Source of the DNA: Polyangiaceae bacterium
Lineage (GTDB): Bacteria > Myxococcota_A > Polyangia > Polyangiales > Polyangiaceae
Direction of reading: 5' to 3'
DNA: 55,882 nt
Assembly (NCBI GenBank): GCA_020848455.1
Contig: JADLAB010000353.1
Span: 1-55,882 of the forward strand
A model generated the notes under the pieces. That model worked only from the letters and a program-made list of their open reading frames with translations, made no database searches and was not told the origin of the DNA. Position 1 is the stretch's first letter, and every line of letters begins with the position of its first letter. Below are positions 34,418 to 43,214 of the stretch, one piece after another. Made by a program: the position numbers and the translations under genes.

Positions 34418-35639
34418 CGGCCTCGAGCACCTGTTCAGCGCGCGGCCCGCGGTCGAGCTGCTGCGCGATCTGCTGGACATCTTTCTCGTCGCCTTCCTCA
34501 CCTACCGCGCCCTCGTCGTGCTGAAGGGCACGCGGGCGATGCAGATGGGCATCGGCTTCATGGTGTTCGGCCTGCTCTACCTCGCGGGCAAGTACGCCTC
34601 GCTCGCCACGCTGCAGCAGCTGCTGTCCTACGTCGGGGCGCAGCTCATCCTCATCATGGTGGTCGTGTTCCAGAACGACATCCGGCGCGCGCTCATCCGC
34701 GTCGGCTCGCGCGCCTTCCTCGGGCGCGGCCACAAGCAGCAGTCGCGCGTGGTCGAGGAGGTCGTGGCGGCAGCGACCGAGCTCGCGCGCCATCGCATGG
34801 GCGCCATCATCGCCCTCGAGCAGGACGCCAACGTGCTCGAGTTCGTGCGCAACGATGGGATCGCGATGGACTCGGTCGTCACGCGCGAGCTCCTCGTCTC
34901 GCTCTTCATCCCGGAGAGCGTCAACAAGACCCACGACGGCGCCGTGCTCATCCGCCACCTGCGCATCGCGCGCGCCGGCGTGTTCTTCCCCATGCCGGAG
35001 TCGAAGATCACCGACGCGGCGCTCGGCTCGCGCCATCGCGCGGCGATCGGCATCACGGAGGAGACCGACGCCGTCGTCGTGGTGGTGAGCGAGGAGCGCG
35101 GCACCATCAGCCTGTGCCAGAACGGCGACATCGAGTCGAACCTCGACGGCCAGCAGCTGAAGGACACGCTCATCAAGCTGTTCACCAAGGCCGAGACCCC
35201 GCGGTCGAAGCGGCCCCCGGAGCGGGCGCCGGTCTCCGAGCGACCGAGCGCGCGTCCGCCGGCGAGCAAGCTCCCGCGCTCGAAGGGGGCCGCGGGCGGC
35301 GGGGCGGACGCGACGGGCGCACACGAGGCGATCGACTCGGTGCGCCCGGGACCCCCGCCGCGCGCGCGCACGACCACGCCCCTGCCAGTGGCCACGCCGC
35401 GCGAGCTGCCGCCCGAGGACGTGGAGGACGAGGACGTCGGGCCCGGGTCACGGGGCCACAGCCGCTCGATGACCCCGAGCACCATCCCCTTGTCGCTCAT
35501 CGCGGCCGCGACCAACGAGGACTCGCAGGCCGGGCTCGACGAGCCCGAGCCGGAGCCGCCACCGCAGCGCGGACCCAGCCGGCCGATGCCCCAGACGCAG
35601 AAGCCCGCGCGGGTCGAGCAGGGAGTGGACGAGCCGTGA
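34410..35639 (+). CDS. cdaA: Membrane diadenylate cyclase CdaA with long C-terminal tail
   Basis: Makes cyclic di-AMP from two ATP. The 409-residue protein has three N-terminal transmembrane helices (about 15-90), then a DAC domain with HDGAVLIRHLRI (DGA, about 176) and SRHRAAIGITEETDAV (RHR, about 207-209), the two catalytic signature motifs. A normal CdaA ends near residue 275; here a tail of about 135 residues (Pro/Arg/Ser/Glu-rich, no predicted fold) follows. It overlaps folP at its start and cdaR at its stop (GTGA), a three-gene coupled unit. The divergent pgpH gene supplies the degrading enzyme. Confidence 0.94.
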   Translation: MLDGLEHLFSARPAVELLRDLLDIFLVAFLTYRALVVLKGTRAMQMGIGFMVFGLLYLAGKYASLATLQQLLSYVGAQLILIMVVVFQNDIRRALIRVGSRAFLGRGHKQQSRVVEEVVAAATELARHRMGAIIALEQDANVLEFVRNDGIAMDSVVTRELLVSLFIPESVNKTHDGAVLIRHLRIARAGVFFPMPESKITDAALGSRHRAAIGITEETDAVVVVVSEERGTISLCQNGDIESNLDGQQLKDTLIKLFTKAETPRSKRPPERAPVSERPSARPPASKLPRSKGAAGGGADATGAHEAIDSVRPGPPPRARTTTPLPVATPRELPPEDVEDEDVGPGSRGHSRSMTPSTIPLSLIAAATNEDSQAGLDEPEPEPPPQRGPSRPMPQTQKPARVEQGVDEP

Positions 35640-36565
35640 GCCGCCGCAGCGACGTCTGGTTGCGCATCAAGGGCGTCGTCTTCGACAACCTGTGGTTGAA
35701 GGTGCTGTCGCTCCTGTTCGCGGTCGGGTTCTACAGCTTCATCAACGGCTCGCGGGTCGTCCAGCGCACCGTGAGCGTCCCGCTCATCGCGGACATGCCG
35801 CCGCAGAGCTCGCAGCGCGAGCTCATGAACCAGCTGCCGAACGCCGTCACGGTCACCGTGAGCGGCACCGAGGCGCAGCTCGACGCGCTCCGGGCGATCG
35901 AGCCCGTGCACCTGAACCTCGCCGAGGGCCGGATCGAGCGCGTGGACTTCGAGCCCGAGATGCTGTCGCTGCCCCCGGGCGTGAAGGCGGAGCGCATCGT
36001 GCCGGCCGCGCTCAACCTGCGCTGGGAGGATGTCGTGAGCCGGCAGGTGCGGGTGGAGGTGCGCCTGGCGGGCGAGCCTGCCAAGGGCTTCGTGGTGAGC
36101 GGCTCGCCGCTGGTCGACCCGCTCATCGTGACGGCCACCGGCCCGAAGTCCGCCGTGCTCACGCTGCAGATCGTGCGCGCCGCCGATTTCTCGGTGTCGA
36201 ACCTCACCGACGGCGAGCACAAGCACACGCTCGCGCTCGACCGGCCCCCCGACCTCGTGAGCTACGACCGCGAGAGCGTCGACGTGCTGGTGCGCATCGA
36301 GCGGCAGCTCGGACGCGCGGCCTTCTCGCACCTCGCCGTGGAGGTGGTCGGCTACCCGAAGGCCAAGACCCTGCCGCCGAAGATCGACGTGCACGTCTCC
36401 GGCACCCCCGAGGCCGTCGCGGCGCTCTCGGCCGAGCTGCTCCTGCCGCGCGTGATGCCCGGCCCCGACGCCGAGAAGGCGGGCAGCGTGCTGCTCGACG
36501 TGCTGGTGGACGCTCCGAACGTGAAGATCGACATCCTGCCGCCGCGCGTGCTCGTGAAGTTCTGA
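35636..36565 (+). CDS. cdaR: YbbR-domain protein CdaR, regulator of CdaA
   Basis: A 309-residue single-pass membrane protein: one N-terminal transmembrane helix (about 15-37, NLWLKVLSLLFAVGFYSFI) followed by three or more YbbR-like beta domains facing the periplasm. In Firmicutes CdaR binds CdaA through its YbbR domains and modulates c-di-AMP synthesis. The GTG start at 35636 overlaps the CdaA stop, so production is coupled. In Firmicutes the next gene is glmM; here it is an unrelated methyltransferase, so the classical cdaA-cdaR-glmM order is broken. Confidence 0.9.
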   Translation: MSRRSDVWLRIKGVVFDNLWLKVLSLLFAVGFYSFINGSRVVQRTVSVPLIADMPPQSSQRELMNQLPNAVTVTVSGTEAQLDALRAIEPVHLNLAEGRIERVDFEPEMLSLPPGVKAERIVPAALNLRWEDVVSRQVRVEVRLAGEPAKGFVVSGSPLVDPLIVTATGPKSAVLTLQIVRAADFSVSNLTDGEHKHTLALDRPPDLVSYDRESVDVLVRIERQLGRAAFSHLAVEVVGYPKAKTLPPKIDVHVSGTPEAVAALSAELLLPRVMPGPDAEKAGSVLLDVLVDAPNVKIDILPPRVLVKF

Positions 36566-36678
36566 CGTGACGCGCTCAGCGCGGGCGGCGCAAGGGTGCG
36601 GAGCGACGCCCCGAAAAGTGACGGCGGCGGCGCGCGCTCGTGAAACCCGGGCGCGCTCGTGGGAGACTGGCGACGGAC

Positions 36679-37623
36679 ATGTCGGACCCATCCACACCCG
36701 AGGCACCCGCCGCGGCCTACAGCTGGCTCGTCGGCTTCGACGGCGACTGGCGCGACACCTGGTGGAGCCAGGACTTCCTCGAGCTCGTGGCCGCGCGGCT
36801 GGGGCTCGGGGAGCGCCGCTCGCTCGTCGACGTGGGCTGCGGAGTCGGCCACTGGGGGCAAAGGCTCCTACCCCTGCTCCACTGCGATGCGACGCTCGTC
36901 GGCGTCGACCGTGAGCCCGCGTTCGTCGCGCGCGCTGCCACCGCGGCGCAGGCGCGGGGGCTCGCAGCGCGCGCGACGTACCGGCAGGCCCTCGCCGAGG
37001 CCCTGCCGCTCGCGACGGCGAGCGCGGACCTCGTCACGTGCCAGACCGTGCTGATGCACGTCGCCGACCCCGCCGTCGTCGTGGCGGAGATGGCACGCGT
37101 CGCTCGCCCCGGCGGCCTCGTGCTCGCGGCCGAGCCGAACAACTTCGGCGAGAAGGCGAGCGCCCTCGTGGCCGCTCCCGGCCTATCGCGCACCGATCGC
37201 CTCGCGCTGCTCGAGCTCGAGGCCGTGTGTCAGGACGGCAAGCGGCTCGCAGGTAGCGGCGACAGCTCCGTCGGCGAGCGGCTGCCGGGCCTGTTCGCGG
37301 CGGCGGGCCTGTGCGACGTGCGCGTGAGCCAGAACGAGAAGTGCGCCCCGCTCATCCCGCCCTACGACACGCCCGGCGAGCGCGCCGAGCTGCGCCAGAT
37401 GCTGAGCTGGATCGACGGGGGCGTGTGGCTCGGCGTCGGCGGCACGCGCGAGCAGACCCAGGCGTGGTACCTCGGCGGCGGCGGCGATCCCGCGCGCTTC
37501 GACGGTCTGTGGTCGGTGGCGCGGCGCGAGGCCGAGGCGTGGAAGGCCGCCGCCCTCGCCGGGACGGTCAGCGGCGCGCGCGGCCCCACCTTCTACCTCG
37601 TGGCGGGCAGGCGCGGACCGTAG
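36679..37623 (+). CDS. SAM-dependent methyltransferase (class I)
   Basis: A 314-residue cytoplasmic protein. The Rossmann core is clear: motif I VDVGCGVGHWGQRLLP, acidic end of beta2 LVGVDREP, an LTC/VTCQTVLMHV post-I region and ARVARPGGLVLAAEPNN. The C-terminal 130 residues form an extra helical part with a conserved Trp-rich segment (WLGVGGTREQTQAWYLGGG). Substrate unknown. It starts 113 bp after the YbbR gene and ends 1 bp before the convergent BMP gene, so it is probably a separate unit. Confidence 0.88.
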   Translation: MSDPSTPEAPAAAYSWLVGFDGDWRDTWWSQDFLELVAARLGLGERRSLVDVGCGVGHWGQRLLPLLHCDATLVGVDREPAFVARAATAAQARGLAARATYRQALAEALPLATASADLVTCQTVLMHVADPAVVVAEMARVARPGGLVLAAEPNNFGEKASALVAAPGLSRTDRLALLELEAVCQDGKRLAGSGDSSVGERLPGLFAAAGLCDVRVSQNEKCAPLIPPYDTPGERAELRQMLSWIDGGVWLGVGGTREQTQAWYLGGGGDPARFDGLWSVARREAEAWKAAALAGTVSGARGPTFYLVAGRRGP

Positions 37624-37624
37624 C

Positions 37625-38638
37625 CTACTCGCGCGGCACCGCCATCTCGCCCGCGGCGATGCGCCGGCGCAGCTCCGCGACCTCGGCCTTCACGCCGTCG
37701 GGGACGTCCGCGGCATGCGGGCCCTCGCTCACGTAGCCGACCCCGTCCTCGGCGATGCCGAAGGAGCGCAGCCCGCCCTCGAAGGCGCCCGTCTCGAGCG
37801 CGGCGATGGTGTCGAAGACGGCCACGTCCACGCGCTTGATCATGCTCGTGACCACGGTGCCCGGCTTCTCGTCGTACTGGTCCGAGTCGACGCCGATGGC
37901 GCGCACGCCCATGTCGTGCGCCGCCTCGAAGACCCCGTGCCCGGTCGTGCCCGACGCGTGGTAGAGCACGTCCGCACCCGCGGAGATCTGGCTCACGGCG
38001 ACCGCCTTGCCCTTGGCCGGGTCGCGAAAGGCCTCCGGCGTCGTGCCGGCGTAGGCGGCGTGCACCTGGCAACGCGGGCACACGGTGCGCACGCCGGCGC
38101 GGTAGCCCGCCTCGAAGCGGTGGATGAGCGGGATGTCCATGCCGCCGACGAAGCCCACGTGGCCCGTCGCGGTGATGAGGCCCGCCACCGCCCCGACGAG
38201 AAAGGAGCCCTCCTCCTCGCGGAAGCCGAGCCCCACCACGTTCGCGGGCATGACCCCGTCCTCGGGCGGGGCGTAGTCGACGCACGCGAACTTGGTGGCG
38301 GGGAAATCCCCGGCGACGACGTTGATGTCGGTCGAGAAGATGAAGCCGACCCCGATCACGAGGTCGAAGCCGCGCGCGCCGAACAGGCGCAGCGCGGCCT
38401 CGCGATCCTCGGCGCCCGTGGGCTCGAGCAGCTCGACCGTCACGCCGCGCTCGCGCTCGGCGCGCGCCACGCCCTCGTAGGCCGAGTCGTTGAAGCTCTT
38501 GTCACCGCGCCCGCCCACGTCGAAGACGAGCCCCACGCGGAGCGCGCTCGACCCGGTCTTCGGCAGCTCGGCGCCCGGCACCGGCACGAGGAGCGCGAGG
38601 GCGGCGAGCGCCGCGGTCGCGAGCGCGAGCCGTTTCAT
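37625..38638 (-). CDS. BMP-family (PnrA-like) ABC substrate-binding protein
   Basis: A 337-residue periplasmic protein with an N-terminal signal (ATAALAALALLVPVPGAE). The BMP/PnrA fold is recognisable: GLVFDVGGRGDKSFNDSAYEG, IGVGFIFS, GFVGGMDIPLIHRFEAGY and GVDSDQYDEKPG. BMP proteins bind purine nucleosides or lipid-like ligands and feed an ABC importer, but no importer genes lie here. The start codon overlaps the stop of the HEAT lipoprotein (ATGA), so translation is coupled. The lack of a lipobox suggests a free periplasmic protein. Confidence 0.85.
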   Translation of the reverse strand: MKRLALATAALAALALLVPVPGAELPKTGSSALRVGLVFDVGGRGDKSFNDSAYEGVARAERERGVTVELLEPTGAEDREAALRLFGARGFDLVIGVGFIFSTDINVVAGDFPATKFACVDYAPPEDGVMPANVVGLGFREEEGSFLVGAVAGLITATGHVGFVGGMDIPLIHRFEAGYRAGVRTVCPRCQVHAAYAGTTPEAFRDPAKGKAVAVSQISAGADVLYHASGTTGHGVFEAAHDMGVRAIGVDSDQYDEKPGTVVTSMIKRVDVAVFDTIAALETGAFEGGLRSFGIAEDGVGYVSEGPHAADVPDGVKAEVAELRRRIAAGEMAVPRE

Positions 38639-39927
38639 GGCGCCTGCAGGATCGCGCAGACGACGGCCCCGCGCACGCGCGGATCCGCGTCGCCGAGCAG
38701 GCCGAGGGCGCCGCGGTAGTCGCCGAGCGCCACGTAGAGCGCACCGGCCTCGCTGCGGTCGTCACCGCTCGGAGACTTCGCCTGCCGCTCGAGGGCCGCG
38801 AGCGCGCCCGCATCGCCCGCGTGCGCCAGCGCCCGGACGGCGGCGCGCCCCGCCGGCCCATCCTGCTCTGCGTACTCCGCGAGGCGCTTGTGCGCCTCGG
38901 CCTGCGCCTCCGGGGCTCCACCGGCGGCGAGGCGCGCGTGCGCCGCGACCGCGACGACGTCGTCGGGCGAGCTCCGCGCCGCCTCGACGGCCGCGCGCAG
39001 GGCCGGCCAGCCGAGCGGCGCCGCCTCGATGGCGCGCACCCGCGCCGCGCTCGCGCCGTCCTCGATGCTGCGCTCGAGCGCGGCTGCCGCGACGTGGGCG
39101 AGGTCCGTCGCGTCGGCTGGCGCTCGGTCGCCCACGAGCGCGAGCGCGACCTCGACGCCGATGCGACCGCTGGCGCGCGAGAGGAGGCGTTCGAGCTCGA
39201 CCTGTCCCCCGGCGGCACGGCTCGCGGGCGCCGCCCAGGCGGCCACGATGCGCACGCGGTCGGCCTCCTCGGCCGCCTCCCACACGTCCTTCAGTCGCAG
39301 GACGGCCACCTCGCCCCCGACCCGGCCGATGCCCGCGAGCGCGAGCGCGCGCACCTGCTCGTTCGGGTCGAGGCGCGCTGCCTCGAAGAGCGCGTCGACG
39401 TCGCTCTCGGTCGCAGCCGCCGCGGCCGACAGCACCGCCGCCTGCCGCACGATGCCGCTCGGATCGTGCAGCAGCCGCACGCGCCAGGCGCGCGCCTCCT
39501 CCGAGCGCTCGGCGCCGAGGCCGCGCGCGGCGGCGGCGCGCCACCCGTCGAAGGAGCTCTCGAGCCGGTCCACGTACTCGCTCGCCGAGACGCTCCCCGC
39601 GTCGGCGCGCAGGAACGCCGACCAGGCCGCCGCCTCGTCGTCCGCCGCCGAGCGCTCCCGGAGCGCGGCGTCGAGCGCCCCCGCGCAGGGTCGCAGCGCG
39701 AACAGCGTCTGCCGGCCGACCTCGCCGCGGGCGTGCTCGATGTCCCGCCCCCCGAGCCCGAGCGCCGTGTCGCGGGCCTCACCGCGCGGGATGGGCTCGG
39801 GGTCGGCGAGCCGCTCGACGAGGCGGGCGCGAAAGGCCTCGAGATCGCCGGCCCGAGCGGCTTCTACCACCGGGGAGGCGGCACAACCGGTCAGCGCGAG
39901 CGCCGCGGCAATCCAGCAGAGTCGCAT
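38635..39927 (-). CDS. HEAT-repeat lipoprotein
   Basis: A 430-residue lipoprotein (ALALTGC, cysteine about residue 15) built almost wholly of Ala-rich helical pairs in the HEAT style, e.g. DPSGIVRQAAVLSAAAAA, DPNEQVRALALAGIGRVGG and, at the C terminus, DADPRVRGAVVCAIL. HEAT arrays are protein-binding scaffolds. It is coupled by an ATGA overlap to the BMP-family binding protein, suggesting they act together in the periplasm. A GGAG site precedes ATG 39927. The spacer to the divergent DAGK-like gene is 190 bp. Confidence 0.8.
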   Translation of the reverse strand: MRLCWIAAALALTGCAASPVVEAARAGDLEAFRARLVERLADPEPIPRGEARDTALGLGGRDIEHARGEVGRQTLFALRPCAGALDAALRERSAADDEAAAWSAFLRADAGSVSASEYVDRLESSFDGWRAAAARGLGAERSEEARAWRVRLLHDPSGIVRQAAVLSAAAAATESDVDALFEAARLDPNEQVRALALAGIGRVGGEVAVLRLKDVWEAAEEADRVRIVAAWAAPASRAAGGQVELERLLSRASGRIGVEVALALVGDRAPADATDLAHVAAAALERSIEDGASAARVRAIEAAPLGWPALRAAVEAARSSPDDVVAVAAHARLAAGGAPEAQAEAHKRLAEYAEQDGPAGRAAVRALAHAGDAGALAALERQAKSPSGDDRSEAGALYVALGDYRGALGLLGDADPRVRGAVVCAILQAP

Positions 39928-40117
39928 GCTGCTCCGTTCCTTACCCGCTGGCCGGACCGGCGTCGACCGGGACCGGCCGGATGGCAGGACAGAGGCGCCG
40001 CGTGCGCAGCCACGCGCGGCGGCGGCGGACGACGCCCGGACGGCGGGTCCGCGTCCCGCGCTCGGCGAACCGTGCTACGTGCAGCGCGTCCCGCCGGCTT
40101 GCGGCGCTCGCGCCCCG

Positions 40118-41041
40118 ATGCACATCGCGCTCATCGTCAACCGCACGGCACGGCGCTTCGTGCGCCAACCCGCCCTGCTCGAGAGGCTGGCATGGGCCGC
40201 CCGCGGGCGCGCCACGGTGCACGTGACGAGCACGCTCGAGGAGCTGCGCGCGGCAGCGGCGCGCGCCGTCGGGGCGGGGGCCGGGCTCGTGGCGCTCGCC
40301 GGCGGCGACGGCAGCCTCATGGCGGGCCTGACCGCGCTCCGGCGCGCCGCCACCGACGCCGGCCGGCCCCTGCCCGCGATCGCGGCCCTGCCGGGGGGCA
40401 CGGTCTCGACCGTGGCGCGCAACTTCGGCATCGCGGGCGATCCGGCGCGCTGGCTCACGCGCGTGCTCGCCCTGCCGGACCACACGCGCCCGTGGCCGAG
40501 CCTCGCGGTGCGCGGCGACGGCGAGACCCGCCTCGGCTTCATCTTCGGCACGGGGCTCGTGGCGCGCTTCTTCGAGCAGTACTACGCGCGCGGCGCGCCG
40601 GGCTACACGGGCTCGGCTGCGATGGTGGCGCGCATCTTCGTCGAGTCCTTCGGCAACGGCCCGCTGGCGCGTGCCGTGCTCGAGCCGCTGCCGTGCCGCC
40701 TGCAGGTCGAGGGGCGAGCGCTCGCACCCGACGCCTGGTCGCTCGTGTGCGCCGCCGTGGTCCCCAACCTCGGCATCCACATGCTCGTGACCTACCGCGC
40801 CGCCGAGGACGCGACGCGTCCGCACCTGGTCGCGACGTCGCGTCCGCCGCGCGCGCTCGGGCCGCGCATGCCCTGGGTCCTCGCGGGGCGCTCGCTCCGC
40901 GGCGAGCACGACGGGCTCGTCACGTCCTTCGCGCTCGACTTCCCTGCCCCCGACGGTCCCTACGTGCTCGACGGCGAGCTGTTGCGCGCGCGCCGCGTCG
41001 AGGTGAGCGCCGGCCCGGTGCTGCGCCTGTGGATGCCATGA
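40118..41041 (+). CDS. Diacylglycerol/sphingosine-kinase-like lipid kinase (YegS/LCB5 family)
   Basis: A 307-residue soluble protein. It has the ATP-binding motif ALAGGDGSLMAGLTAL (usual GGDGT, here GGDGS) and the second glycine motif ALPGGTVSTVARNFGI. A C-terminal beta domain (about 140-300) carries GTGLVARFFEQYY and ends YVLDGELLRARRVEV, where the conserved DGE is present. It likely phosphorylates a lipid or long-chain-base substrate at the membrane. Its stop (41041) is followed at once by an inverted heptad array. Confidence 0.85.
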   Translation: MHIALIVNRTARRFVRQPALLERLAWAARGRATVHVTSTLEELRAAAARAVGAGAGLVALAGGDGSLMAGLTALRRAATDAGRPLPAIAALPGGTVSTVARNFGIAGDPARWLTRVLALPDHTRPWPSLAVRGDGETRLGFIFGTGLVARFFEQYYARGAPGYTGSAAMVARIFVESFGNGPLARAVLEPLPCRLQVEGRALAPDAWSLVCAAVVPNLGIHMLVTYRAAEDATRPHLVATSRPPRALGPRMPWVLAGRSLRGEHDGLVTSFALDFPAPDGPYVLDGELLRARRVEVSAGPVLRLWMP

Positions 41042-41045
41042 GAGA

Positions 41046-41093
41046 GTTGTCAGTTATCAGTTATCAGCGTCGGTTGTCGGTTGTCGGTTGCGA
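41046..41093 (+). repeat. Degenerate heptad array, left arm (GTTRTCR type)
   Basis: Reads GTTGTCA, GTTATCA, GTTATCA, a 6-base GCGTCG, GTTGTCG, GTTGTCG, GTTGCGA: six full heptads plus one with a 1-base deletion. It begins 4 bp after the DAGK-like stop. The three heptads at 41046-41066 are complementary to the right arm at 41129-41149. Confidence 0.75.
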
Positions 41094-41128
41094 GCGCAGA
41101 GGCTCGCCACGTCCCGCTCAGGGATACC

Positions 41129-41163
41129 TGATAACTGATAACTGATAACCGATGACGGACAAC
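41129..41163 (-). repeat. Degenerate heptad array, right arm, inverted
   Basis: On the plus strand reads TGATAAC three times, CGATGAC, GGACAAC: five heptads in register, i.e. GTTATCA-type repeats on the minus strand, ending 5 bp before the stop of the sigma-54 activator. With the left arm it forms an inverted repeat of about 21 bp with a 62-bp loop between two convergent genes, which may also act as a bidirectional terminator. Confidence 0.75.
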
Positions 41164-41168
41164 TACCG

Positions 41169-43091
<1,923 letters not shown>

Positions 43092-43214
43092 GGCTCCACC
43101 ATGGCCGAGCGACGCGCTGCCGGTCAACCGCTGCGACCACCCGGACATGGCAACGCCGGCCACCGCCCACGCAGGCGGGGCCGGCGTCGCAACCGGCGTC
43201 CGGGGCTGGTCAGG

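Noticed and set aside
39928-40117. A small gene between the HEAT lipoprotein and the DAGK-like gene
   Set aside because: Open frames here are short, lack ribosome sites and show no recognisable sequence; the region is better explained as a divergent promoter spacer.
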